From Streptomyces aureocirculatus (GTDB taxonomy: Bacteria > Actinomycetota > Actinomycetes > Streptomycetales > Streptomycetaceae), in the NCBI RefSeq assembly GCF_000720475.1, contig NZ_JOAP01000053.1, positions 1-50,972 on the forward strand: 50,972 nt of DNA. The letters are read 5' to 3'. Below are positions 15,619 through 23,459 of this stretch, one piece after another. Each line of letters begins with the position of its first letter. Positions within the stretch are counted from its first letter, which is position 1. The notes under the pieces were generated by a model. It had not been told where the DNA came from. It saw only the letters and a list, made by a program, of their open reading frames with translations, and did not search any database. The position numbers and the translations under genes are program-made.

Positions 15619-16249
15619 GCGGCCTCTTCCACGCGCCGAGGACGTCCTTCGTCGTCGTGACGGTGGCGACCAGGGCCAGGGTGTGGCGCACCAGGGCGGG
15701 GGTGTAGTCGGCGGGAACGCCTGCGATGGCATCGGCGGGCACGACGGCGGTGTAGCCGAGGTTCACCGCGTCGAAGACGGCGTTCGGGATCGCCACGTTG
15801 GCGGAGACCCCGGTCACGATCAGGGTGCGGCAGCCCAGATTGCGCAGCAGCGGGTCGACTCCGGTGCCCGCGAGCGGCGAGAGGCCGTGCAGTCGGCGTA
15901 CGACGAAGTCCTCCTCGGCGACCTCGATCGGCGCCGCGATCCGCACGGCCGTGGTCCCGGACAGTTGCTGCACGGGCAGCCGCTCGGCGGCGCGGAAGAG
16001 CCGGGCGTTGCGGTTGGCGCCGCGGCCGTCGGGGCGCCGCTCGGCCACGGCGTGCAGGACCTGGACACCGGCGAGGTGCGCCGCGGCCACCATCCTCGCG
16101 ACGTTGGCGAGCGCACCGGACGCGCGTGCCTCCTCGGCGAGTTCGGGCAGCGCGCTCTCGGTGCCGACGACGCCCTGCTGGCACTCGACGGTCAGCAGCA
16201 CGCTGGTGGCGGGGTCGAGGATCTCCCGGAGCTGTTCGAAGGACGGCAT
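15605..16249 (-). CDS. isochorismatase-fold (cysteine hydrolase superfamily) protein lacking the catalytic triad
   Basis: The start at ATG 16249 (MPSFEQL, with gaggggagcc before it) gives 214 residues. The fold is recognisable: first strand SVLLTVECQQG, central GGCRTLIVTG-like strand NLGCRTLIVTGVSANVAI, then FDAVNLGYTAVVPADAIAG. In active family members the triad is Asp (IDMQ), Lys, and Cys (GVxTDxCV). Here the Asp position is Glu22, the Lys position falls at Arg118/119, and the Cys position is Ala153. It is therefore unlikely to work by the usual thiol mechanism and may be a binding protein or use another chemistry. Convergent with the Rieske gene. Confidence 0.85.
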   Translation of the reverse strand: MPSFEQLREILDPATSVLLTVECQQGVVGTESALPELAEEARASGALANVARMVAAAHLAGVQVLHAVAERRPDGRGANRNARLFRAAERLPVQQLSGTTAVRIAAPIEVAEEDFVVRRLHGLSPLAGTGVDPLLRNLGCRTLIVTGVSANVAIPNAVFDAVNLGYTAVVPADAIAGVPADYTPALVRHTLALVATVTTTKDVLGAWKRPRRTG

Positions 16250-16387
16250 GGCTCCCCTCTGGGTCGCGGTGCGCGGGAGGCTAACCGGCATTGCCTCGCG
16301 ACGGAAGACACTCCATGCTTTCCTGACGCCTGGTCAGTTACGGGAAGCAGTGGGCAGGTTCCCGTACCAGCAAGGGAAGGATGACAC

Positions 16388-16855
16388 ATGGCCGAGACAC
16401 AGCGGCGCGGTCGCCGGATCATGATGACACCGGAAGAGGTGGACGCCTTCCTCACCGCCGAGCGCACCTGCCGGGTCGCGACGGTGTCCGCCGACGGCGC
16501 CCCGCACGTCAGCGCGTTGTGGTTCGCGTGGGACGGCACCTCGCTGTGGTTGTACTCGATCACGCGGAGCAGGCGGTGGGCCGAGCTGCGCCGCGACCCG
16601 CGGCTTGCCGTGGTCGTCGACACGGGCGAGGACTACGGGGAACTGCGCGGCGTGGAGCTGACCGGCACCGCCGAGTTCGTCGGCGAGATACCGCGCACCG
16701 GTGCGCCGTGCCGCGAACTGGACGTGCCGGAACGGCTCTTCGCCCGCAAGAACTTCGGCCTGGACGAGATGGTCCACGACGGGCGGCACGCGTGGCTGCG
16801 GCTAACTCCGGAGGCGATCACCTCCTGGGACTTCCGCAAGCTGGCACAGCCGTAG
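16388..16855 (+). CDS. PPOX-fold (pyridoxamine 5'-phosphate oxidase-like) flavin/F420-binding protein
   Basis: The protein has 155 residues. The split-barrel opening FLTAERTCRVATVSADGAPH, the strand VSALWFAWDGTSLWLYS and TRSRRWAELRRDPRLAVVVD are typical of small actinomycete proteins binding FMN or F420. Reactions in the group range from F420H2-dependent reduction of quinones, biliverdin or aromatics to simple cofactor storage. The ATG at 16388 follows a strong aaggaagg box. It starts 138 bp from the divergent isochorismatase-fold gene, so the two may share a control region. The specific cofactor cannot be decided from sequence alone. Confidence 0.85.
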   Translation: MAETQRRGRRIMMTPEEVDAFLTAERTCRVATVSADGAPHVSALWFAWDGTSLWLYSITRSRRWAELRRDPRLAVVVDTGEDYGELRGVELTGTAEFVGEIPRTGAPCRELDVPERLFARKNFGLDEMVHDGRHAWLRLTPEAITSWDFRKLAQP

Positions 16856-16917
16856 CCACGGACGCCGGGACCGCGGACTTGCCGTGCCGTCGCCCGGCCG
16901 CTTCCGGGCCCGGCACC

Positions 16918-17820
16918 TCACCCAAGACCGGCCCCCGCCACCCGCAGCGCCTCCACCGCCGCCCGGATCGACGGGCGGCGGTCGGCGTCCGCGCGCCACA
17001 CCACGTACACATGGCGCCGCACCCGGTGCCGCACCGGCACCGTCCGCACGCCCGTCGGCATCGGATCGCGCCCCAGGCGCGGCGCCACGCACACTCCGAG
17101 CCCCGCCGCGACCAGGGCGAGCTGCGTGTGATGCTCCTCCGCGCGGTGGGCGATGCGCGGTTCGAAGCCCTTGGCGCGGAGCGTGAACATCAGCCACTCG
17201 TGGCAGAACTCGCCCTCCGCCCAGGTGATCCACTCGTCCTCGGCGAAGTCGTCCAGATCGACTTCGGGACGGTCGGCCATCGGGTGGGCCGCCGGCATCG
17301 CGACGTCCGCGGGGTCGTCGAGGAGCGGTGCCTTCATGAGGCCTTCGGGCACGGGCAACGGCTTGTTGTACCAGTCGAGGACCACCGCCACGTCCAGGTC
17401 GCCGCGCACCACACCGCTGACGCCCTGCTGCGGCTCCAGCTCCTGGGCGTTGACGCGCAGGCCCGGGTGCCCGACGCGCAGGGACGAAAGGGCCGCGGGC
17501 AGCAGGCCGCGCATCGCGGTCGGGAACGCGGCGATCCGCAGCTCCCCCACCGCCTTGCCGCGCTGCTGCTCCAGGTCCGACTGGGCCAGCTCGACCTGGG
17601 AGAGGATGCGCGCCGCGTGGTCGGCGAGCAGGCGTCCGGCGTCGGTGAGGCGCACGCCTCTGCCGTTCTTCGCGAGCAGTTGCTGGCCCACCTCCCGCTC
17701 CAGCTTGGTCATCTGCTGGGACACGGCGGACGTCGTCACATGCAGTCCCGCCGCGGCACCGCTCACCGATCCGTGCCGGGCGAGGGCGTCGAGGGTCCGC
17801 AGGCGCTCCAAGTTCAACAT
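16918..17820 (-). CDS. LysR family transcriptional regulator
   Basis: The protein has 300 residues. The N-terminal winged helix-turn-helix (1-60) is classic: MLNLERLRTLDALARHGSVS, then GAAAGLHVTTSAVSQQMTKL. A linker helix leads to the periplasmic-binding-like effector domain (~90-295), which begins GELRIAAFPTAMRGLLPAAL. The start lies 74 bp from the divergent EamA exporter start; the AT-rich stretch between them (17821-17880) is the expected site for autoregulation and activation of the exporter. The coinducer is unknown. Confidence 0.92.
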   Translation of the reverse strand: MLNLERLRTLDALARHGSVSGAAAGLHVTTSAVSQQMTKLEREVGQQLLAKNGRGVRLTDAGRLLADHAARILSQVELAQSDLEQQRGKAVGELRIAAFPTAMRGLLPAALSSLRVGHPGLRVNAQELEPQQGVSGVVRGDLDVAVVLDWYNKPLPVPEGLMKAPLLDDPADVAMPAAHPMADRPEVDLDDFAEDEWITWAEGEFCHEWLMFTLRAKGFEPRIAHRAEEHHTQLALVAAGLGVCVAPRLGRDPMPTGVRTVPVRHRVRRHVYVVWRADADRRPSIRAAVEALRVAGAGLG

Positions 17821-17894
17821 ATAAGCAATGCTACGCGATACTCGGCAATAAATTTCGCTTGTACTAAGATGTGGGATGCCTCATCGTGGCGTGC

Positions 17895-18896
17895 ATGAGC
17901 ACCCCCGCGGCCCCTCCCGCACCGGCCACCACACCCGTTGCCGCTACGCCCGGCACGGCAGCCCCCGTTCACCTGCCGCCCCCGGCCACCGCGGGGCGGC
18001 GCGCCCTTGACTGGCGGATCCGTTTCGCCGTCCTGTCCCTGATCTGGGGGTTCAGCTTCCTCCTGATCAAGGTCGGGACGCAGGGGTACGCACCGTTCCA
18101 GGTGACGCTGGGGCGGCTGTTCTTCGGCACGGCGGTGGTCGCGGCGTTCCTGATCGCCAAGCGCGAGCGGCTGCCGCGGTCCCCGCGCGTGTGGGCGCAT
18201 CTCTCGGTGGCCGCCCTGCTGCTCAACGCGCTGCCGTTCTCGCTCTTCGCCTACGCGGAGCTGACGATCCCCTCGACCCTGGCCGGGATCTGCAACGCGA
18301 CGTCACCGCTGTGGGGCATGCTGCTGGCCCTGGTCGCGCTCTCCGAGGACCGGCCGACGCGGCGCCGGGTCGCGGGACTCGTACTCGGCTTCGCCGGCGT
18401 CCTCACGGTGCTCGGCGTCTGGCAGGGCTTCAGCGACCTGGAGCCCCGGGGCACGGCCATGGCGCTGCTCGCCTCGCTGAGCTATCCGATCGGCTGGATC
18501 TACGTACGTCGTACGCTGGCGGGCTCGGGGCACTCGAACCTCTCCCTCACGGGTGCGCAGTTGCTCGTGGCGACGATCGAACTGGCCGTGGTGACACCGC
18601 TGTTCACGACGATGCCCACGCACTTCCCGATGGGCCCGCTGTTCGCGGTGGTGGCCCTGGGCGCGCTCGGCACGGGGATAGCGCTCCTGACCCAGTACGG
18701 CATCGTCGCCGAGGTCGGCCCCACCACGGCGCAGATGGTCACGTACTTCATCCCCGTCATCGCGACGGCGGCCGGTGTCGCGGTGCTCGGCGAGTCGCTG
18801 ACCTGGACCACACCGGTCGGCGCCGCCGTCGTCCTCGCCGGGGCGGCGCTCACCCAGTCCACACCGCGCCCCCGCAGGCCCCGGGCACCCCGGTGA
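17895..18896 (+). CDS. EamA-type drug/metabolite transporter
   Basis: The start at ATG 17895 (MSTPAAPP) gives 333 residues. After a Pro/Ala/Thr-rich cytoplasmic tail of ~40 residues come ten membrane helices in two EamA repeats. The first repeat opens with RIRFAVLSLIWGFSFLLIKV and the second with PIGWIYVRR after LASLSY. The conserved end-of-repeat pattern (GESLTWTTPVGAAVVLAGA) is present. These are exporters of amino acids, nucleosides or other small metabolites. It is divergent from the LysR gene, a common arrangement in which LysR activates the exporter in response to its substrate. Its end lies 4 bp from the convergent MocR gene. Confidence 0.92.
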   Translation: MSTPAAPPAPATTPVAATPGTAAPVHLPPPATAGRRALDWRIRFAVLSLIWGFSFLLIKVGTQGYAPFQVTLGRLFFGTAVVAAFLIAKRERLPRSPRVWAHLSVAALLLNALPFSLFAYAELTIPSTLAGICNATSPLWGMLLALVALSEDRPTRRRVAGLVLGFAGVLTVLGVWQGFSDLEPRGTAMALLASLSYPIGWIYVRRTLAGSGHSNLSLTGAQLLVATIELAVVTPLFTTMPTHFPMGPLFAVVALGALGTGIALLTQYGIVAEVGPTTAQMVTYFIPVIATAAGVAVLGESLTWTTPVGAAVVLAGAALTQSTPRPRRPRAPR

Positions 18897-18900
18897 CTCC

Positions 18901-20232
18901 TCACCCGTAGCGCCGCGCAGGCGCGGGGCCCACCGCCGCGGCCACCGCCCCGGCCACCTCCTCGATGTCGTCGCCGGACAGCCCGGACACGGTGATCCGG
19001 ATGCCGGGCGGCGCGCCGAGCCGGTACCGCGCCCCCGGCGCCACCGCCCAGCCCGCGTGCAGCAGCCGGGCGACCACGCCGGTCTCGTCCGGCACCGGCA
19101 CCCACACGTTCATGCCGCTGCGGCCGTACGCGACGACACCTCGCGGGGCGAGCGCGGAGATGAGCGCGTCCCGTCTGCGCCCGTACGCCGCCGCGACCTC
19201 CCGCGCGTCCACGGCGCCGCTCTCCCACAGGTTCAGGACGGCCCGCTGCAGCACCTTGCTGACCCACCCGGGTCCGAACCTGACCCGGCCCTGCACATGG
19301 TCGACGGTCTCCGGGTCCCCGGTGAGGACGGCGAGCCGCAGGTCGGGCCCGTACGCCTTGGCGGTCGAGCGGACGAAGGCCCACGCGTGCGTGACGCCCG
19401 ACAGCGTGTGCAGCGGCAGGTCGACGATGCCGTGGCCGTGGTCGTCCTCGACGACCAGCGTCTCCTTGTGCACGGCGAGCACCTCGCGCACGGCACGCGC
19501 GCGTGCGGCACCGATGGCGGCACCGGTCGGGTTCTGCGCGCGACTGGTGACGACGAGGGCCCGCGCGCCGGACTTCAGAGCCCGTTCCACATCGTCGGGC
19601 AGCGGCCCTTCGTCGTCCACGCGGACCGGAACCGCCCGAAGGCCGAGCCCCGACACGAGGTCGAGCAGACTGCCCCAACCGGGGTCCTCGACGGCTACGG
19701 CGTCCCCCACCTTGAGGCGCACGGCAAGAACCCGCTCGATGGCGTCGAGCGCCCCGGAGGTGACGGCGACGGGCCCGTCCGGCACCCCGTCCCGGTCGAG
19801 GGCGGCACGCGCGTACCACCCGAGCTCCGGGACGACGGGAGCCTCGCCGTACAGCGCCGGAGTCCGGTCGGCCAGGGCCGCGGCCGCCGTGAACGCCTCG
19901 GTCAGCGGCGGCAGCAGGGCCACGTCCGGGTTACCGCTGGCGACGTCCCGAACTCCCGGCGGCACGTCGAGGCGGCTGTACTCACGGGCCGTCGTGGCCG
20001 GCTTGCTGCGCACGCGGCTGCCGCGCCGCCCTGCCGTCTCGATCACACCGCGCTCCCGCAGGGTGCGGTACGCCGCCGCGACCGTATTGGGATTCACGCC
20101 GAGGTGGCCCGCCAACTCCCGCATGGGAGGCAGCGATTGCTCCGGCTCAAGCTCGCCGCGGCCCACCGCGCGCTCCACGCTCGCCGCGATCTCGGCTGCG
20201 CGGCGGCCTTCGATCGGATACTCTCCTAGCAC
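18901..20232 (-). CDS. MocR-type (GntR wHTH fused to PLP aminotransferase fold) regulator
   Basis: The protein has 443 residues from GTG 20232. Residues ~1-75 form a GntR winged helix (EIAASVERAVGRGELEPEQS, then MRELAGHLGVNPNTVAAAYR). The rest is a class I aminotransferase fold with NPTG in SRAQNPTGAAIG and the PLP Schiff-base lysine in RSTAKAYGPDLR (Lys292). MocR proteins use PLP as effector. A frame-compatible ATG at 20241 overlaps a -10-like CATAAT; 6-7 bp after that box a leaderless transcript would begin at about GTG 20232, so I prefer that start. It is divergent from a PPOX-fold gene, suggesting control of that unit. Confidence 0.88.
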   Translation of the reverse strand: MLGEYPIEGRRAAEIAASVERAVGRGELEPEQSLPPMRELAGHLGVNPNTVAAAYRTLRERGVIETAGRRGSRVRSKPATTAREYSRLDVPPGVRDVASGNPDVALLPPLTEAFTAAAALADRTPALYGEAPVVPELGWYARAALDRDGVPDGPVAVTSGALDAIERVLAVRLKVGDAVAVEDPGWGSLLDLVSGLGLRAVPVRVDDEGPLPDDVERALKSGARALVVTSRAQNPTGAAIGAARARAVREVLAVHKETLVVEDDHGHGIVDLPLHTLSGVTHAWAFVRSTAKAYGPDLRLAVLTGDPETVDHVQGRVRFGPGWVSKVLQRAVLNLWESGAVDAREVAAAYGRRRDALISALAPRGVVAYGRSGMNVWVPVPDETGVVARLLHAGWAVAPGARYRLGAPPGIRITVSGLSGDDIEEVAGAVAAAVGPAPARRYG

Positions 20233-20243
20233 AAAGCACATTA

Positions 20244-20255
20244 TGCACTAGTGCA
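20244..20255. promoter_or_regulatory. perfect 12-bp palindrome, likely MocR/GntR operator
   Basis: tgcactagtgca lies directly at the divergent promoters of the mocR gene (minus) and the PPOX-fold gene (plus), partly covering the -10-like CATAAT of mocR. The position suits autorepression and control of the divergent gene. The direct-repeat-plus-bend architecture of well-studied MocR sites is not clear here. Confidence 0.55.
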
Positions 20256-20313
20256 ATTCTGACACCAACCGGGCGCCCCGTGAAGAGCGCCCTGTGAAGT
20301 GAGGGAGAAGGCC

Positions 20314-21090
20314 ATGGAGACGACGACGCAGCCGGGCACGCCGGAGAGCGCCTCCTACGCACCGACCGACCGCACCGTCCCCACCCGCTCCCGCGACCGC
20401 GCCACATACGACCGCGCGGCGGTGCACGCGATACTCGACGCGTCGTACGTCTGCCACCTCGGCTTCGTGCGCGACGGCGCGCCCATCGTGCTGCCGACGC
20501 TGTACGGCCGGGTCGGCGAGCGGCTGTACGTGCACGGGTCCACGGGCTCACGACCGCTGCGGATGGCGGGTGCCGCGCCCGAGGGCACGGCTCCGGAGGG
20601 TGCGGCTTCGGAGAGTGGGCCTTCGGAGGGCGGGGCTTCGGAGGGCGTGGCTTCGGAGGGTGCGTCGGACCCGGGTCTTCCGGTGTGTCTGACCGTCACG
20701 CATGTCGACGGGCTCGTCCTGGCACGCTCAGCCTTCCACCACTCCATCAACTACCGCTCCGTGATGGTGCACGGCATCGCCCGGCAGGTCACGGACCCCG
20801 ACGAGAAGCGCACCGCCCTCGACGCCCTCGTCGACCACGTCGTGCCGGGCAGGTCCGCCGACTCCCGCCGCGCCAACGCCAAGGAGCTCGCCGCCACCGC
20901 CGTGCTCAGCCTCGACCTCGACGAGGTGTCGGCGAAGATGCGCACGGGCGGACCGGACGACGAGCCGGAGGACATGGACCTCCCCCACTGGTCCGGCGTC
21001 GTGCCCCTGCGCAAGGGCTACGACCCCCTCATCCCGTCGGCCGACCTCGCCCCGGGCATCGAGGTCCCCGACTATCTGACCCAGGTCTGA
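20314..21090 (+). CDS. PPOX-fold flavin-nucleotide-binding protein with internal low-complexity repeat
   Basis: ATG 20314, behind gagggagaaggcc, gives 258 residues. The fold is that of pyridoxamine 5'-phosphate oxidase-related flavoproteins (AVHAILDASYVCHLGFVRDG, then PIVLPTLYGRVGERLYVHGS). At residues ~90-117, between two barrel strands, there is an insertion of alternating EG/S/A units coded by 15-bp tandem repeats. After it, LVLARSAFHHSINYRSVMVHG continues the barrel. Divergent from mocR, and only 1 bp before the PaiB-like gene, with which it must be co-transcribed. The activity is unknown; with a PLP-binding regulator, a link to B6 or flavin chemistry is an attractive guess. Confidence 0.85.
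   Translation: METTTQPGTPESASYAPTDRTVPTRSRDRATYDRAAVHAILDASYVCHLGFVRDGAPIVLPTLYGRVGERLYVHGSTGSRPLRMAGAAPEGTAPEGAASESGPSEGGASEGVASEGASDPGLPVCLTVTHVDGLVLARSAFHHSINYRSVMVHGIARQVTDPDEKRTALDALVDHVVPGRSADSRRANAKELAATAVLSLDLDEVSAKMRTGGPDDEPEDMDLPHWSGVVPLRKGYDPLIPSADLAPGIEVPDYLTQV
20581..20670. repeat. in-frame 15-bp repeat inside the PPOX-fold gene
   Basis: Five units of gagggYgNggcttcg (starting 20581, 20596, 20611, 20626 and 20641) and a sixth decayed one encode Glu-Gly-x-Ala-Ser. The unit length keeps the frame. The insert falls in a surface loop between two predicted beta strands and should be tolerated structurally. Confidence 0.85.
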
Positions 21091-21091
21091 C

Positions 21092-21742
21092 GTGATGATG
21101 CTCGTCCACCCCTGGGACGCACCGGCCGACGACACCGAGTGGCGGACCTGGCTCGCCGACCACGACTTCGGCCAGCTCGCCGTGAACGGCCTGCCGGGCG
21201 AACCGCCCCACATCCAGCCCACGCACTTCGTGTACGACGCCGACGCGGGCCCGCGTGGCCGCGTCCTGCTCCACCTGGCACGCCCCAACCCCCTGTGGAG
21301 CGCCCTCGATGCGGACCCGGAGGTGGTCCTGAGCGTGGTCGACGACTACGTCTTCGTGCCGGGACCGTGGGCCGCGGCCCCGGAGTCCCCGCCCGAGCAC
21401 GGCGTGCCGACCAGCTTCTACGCCGCTGTGCAACTGCGCTGCACCGCCCGGATCGTGGACGACCCCGCCGAGAAGGCCGAGCTCCTGAACCGCCAGGTCG
21501 GGCACTTCCAGCCGGACGGCGGTTCGGCACCGACGGCGGTGGGCGAGGCACCGTTCGGGCGGCTGCTCTCCGGCATCCGGGGCGTGTGCCTGGACGTCGT
21601 CGACGTACAGGCGAAGTTCAAGTACGCCCACCACAAGCCGACGGAGGTGCAGGACCGCATCGCCGCGGGCCTCCGGGAGCGGGGCGGCCCGCGCGACGGT
21701 GCGGCGCTGGTCCACCAGTTGCGCGGGCGCGGGACGGAGTAG
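21092..21742 (+). CDS. PaiB-like FMN-binding protein
   Basis: The protein has 216 residues from GTG 21092; two ATG codons follow at once (21095, 21098), either of which could also serve. It belongs to the FMN_bind_2/PaiB family, named after a B. subtilis regulator of sporulation and protease genes: HPWDAPADDTEWRTWLADHD opening, LPGEPPHIQPTHFVYD, and the LDADPEVVLSVVDDYVFVPG segment followed by TSFYAAVQLRCTARIV. The fold is a PPOX-like split barrel. Only one base separates it from the upstream PPOX-fold gene, so the two paralogous folds are made together. Whether it binds DNA in actinomycetes is uncertain. Confidence 0.88.
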   Translation: MMMLVHPWDAPADDTEWRTWLADHDFGQLAVNGLPGEPPHIQPTHFVYDADAGPRGRVLLHLARPNPLWSALDADPEVVLSVVDDYVFVPGPWAAAPESPPEHGVPTSFYAAVQLRCTARIVDDPAEKAELLNRQVGHFQPDGGSAPTAVGEAPFGRLLSGIRGVCLDVVDVQAKFKYAHHKPTEVQDRIAAGLRERGGPRDGAALVHQLRGRGTE

Positions 21743-21890
21743 CCGGGCGGGGGCGGGCCGGGGCGTGGACTCCCCCTCGCCCCCGGCTCCCCGTACCGAA
21801 CGGCCCCACTCCCGCCCCCTCACCCGGCCACAGCGCCGCGCCCCCCTTCAGCCGGTCACAGCGCCCGCGCCCCGCTGCACCCGCGCCCAT

Positions 21891-23027
21891 TCAGCCCGTC
21901 ACCGCGCCCGCCTCCGTACCCGAATCCCCCTCCGTACCCGAATCCCCCTCCGTACCCGGATCCCCCTCCGCACCCCGCCCCCGCCGCGTCCGAGCGGCCC
22001 CCCGCGCCTCGGCCGCCGCGAGCCCCGTGACCGCCGCGAGCATCAGGCACGTGCCCCCGACGGTCGCCGCGTTCAGCTCCTCGCCGAGCAGGGTGACGGC
22101 GATGACGGCCGCGCTCACCGGCTCCAGAAGCATGATCACGGAGACGGTCGCGGAGCGGACGACCGCCGCCCCGGCGAAGTACAACGCGTACGCGAACGCA
22201 GTCGGCACGGCCGCGATGTAGAACAGCAGGCCCAGGACACGCACGGGTTCGGCGGTGTGCGGCACGAGCCCTTCGACCGCGGCGAGGGGCAGCAGGCACA
22301 GCGACACCACGGCGAAGGCCCACACCGTCGTGTCCGAGGAGTCCGCCCCGCCGTCACGCCCCCACCACCGGGTCAGCAGCGTCATGGCGGCGTAACCGGC
22401 GGCCGAGAGCAGCGCGAACGCGACGCCCCACGGGCGGACCGCGGCGTCCCCACCGCCCAGGAACAGCACCCCGAGTCCGGCGAGCGCGCCACCCACCGCA
22501 CAGGCCCCGCCGAGCCCGAGCCGCTCCCCCAGGGCGAGGCGGGCGCCGAGCGCGATGAGGACGGGGCCCGCGCCCAGCGTGACGACGGTGCCGACGGCAA
22601 GCCCCGTTGCCTGCACGGCGGCGAAGTAGGCGGTCTGGAAGACCGCCAGGGTCACGCCGGTGACGACGATCCGCAGCACCCTGCTCCGCCGCGGCACGCT
22701 GTCGCCGGGGCGCCCGGGGTGCTCGGGGCGCCCGGAGCAACCGGCCTGCTCGGAGCGCCCGGCGCGAACGGCACGCCGCCGCCGCGCCATTCGCGCCGGT
22801 CGTGCCGCGAGCAGCAGCAGGAACCCGCCAGCGCAGCGCCAGAAGGAGAGAGCGACGGGCCCCATGTCGCCGGCCGAGAAGACCAGCGACGCGGCAGCAC
22901 CCGCGGTGCCCCAGGCGACACCGGCGACGGCGAGAAAGAGGAGGCCGCGCCCGACGGACAATCGGGCGGGCAGGTGCGTGCTCGACGCACCCGACGACAT
23001 GCTTGACACACTCGACACGCTCGACAC
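21891..23027 (-). CDS. EamA-type drug/metabolite transporter with repeat tail
   Basis: The protein has 378 residues from GTG 23027, which has gcggagaatccac ahead of it; ATG 23000 is an alternative. It has ten membrane helices with two EamA repeats, the first [20 protein letters not shown]. The cytoplasmic loop after helix two is unusually long and Arg/Gly/Pro-rich (about residues 78-115). The C-terminus is a tail of acidic GDSGTE repeats. Substrate is unknown. A second EamA gene lies upstream on the same strand beyond a palindromic element. The proteins are different enough not to be a recent tandem duplication. Confidence 0.88.
   Translation of the reverse strand: MSSVSSVSSMSSGASSTHLPARLSVGRGLLFLAVAGVAWGTAGAAASLVFSAGDMGPVALSFWRCAGGFLLLLAARPARMARRRRAVRAGRSEQAGCSGRPEHPGRPGDSVPRRSRVLRIVVTGVTLAVFQTAYFAAVQATGLAVGTVVTLGAGPVLIALGARLALGERLGLGGACAVGGALAGLGVLFLGGGDAAVRPWGVAFALLSAAGYAAMTLLTRWWGRDGGADSSDTTVWAFAVVSLCLLPLAAVEGLVPHTAEPVRVLGLLFYIAAVPTAFAYALYFAGAAVVRSATVSVIMLLEPVSAAVIAVTLLGEELNAATVGGTCLMLAAVTGLAAAEARGAARTRRGRGAEGDPGTEGDSGTEGDSGTEAGAVTG
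21912..21965. repeat. three 18-bp repeats coding the EamA C-terminal tail
   Basis: Three copies of ctccgtacccgaatcccc (the third with a G for A) are in frame with the transporter and encode the six-residue unit GDSGTE on the minus strand. Nearly identical DNA copies point to recent slippage rather than selection on protein sequence alone. Confidence 0.9.
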
Positions 23028-23236
23028 GTGGATTCTCCGCAGAAGTTCAGGAAGGAGACCGCGTCACGGGCGCGCGAACGTGCGCACGTGCGTGCACATC
23101 CGTACGGCGTACGTACGGGGCGTGGGGACACGAGCGGGCGCGGGACCCGGTGACGCCGGTCCTGGGAGGACGTCTGCGGGCAGCACCGTTCCGCCCGGCC
23201 GGTGGCCGGGCGTGATCCGTGGGAGGCCCGCGCTAG

Positions 23237-23408
23237 GGCCTGTCTGGCAATTCCCGTCGTCGCCCGGAGGGCGGCCACGCGGCGTCAGGTGCGTGCTGTC
23301 GGCGTGCCGGGCGCGGGCCCTCGTACTGGACGTACTTGCGTCTGCGTCCGGTACGACGGAGAGGGCGTGCATGGCGTCGCGTGGCAGACAGGAACTGTCA
23401 GACAGGCC
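23237..23408. mobile_element. MITE-like palindromic element, 172 bp
   Basis: The perfect 10-bp terminal inverted repeats GGCCTGTCTG (23237-23246) and CAGACAGGCC (23399-23408) are flanked by the trinucleotide TAG on both sides (23234-23236 and 23409-23411), a plausible target duplication of the IS5-family kind. Between them nearly the whole element is one long imperfect palindrome centred near 23332 (gtactggacgtac). For example gccacgcggcgtcaggtgcg on the left pairs with the gcatggcgtcgcgtggc region on the right. No coding capacity is apparent. It lies within the 432-bp space between two EamA genes; the rest of that space (23028-23233, 23412-23459) shows nothing clear. Confidence 0.72.
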
Positions 23409-23459
23409 TAGGCGGCCGGGGGCGGAAGAACGAGTGCGCGTGCGTGCATGATCGTCACC

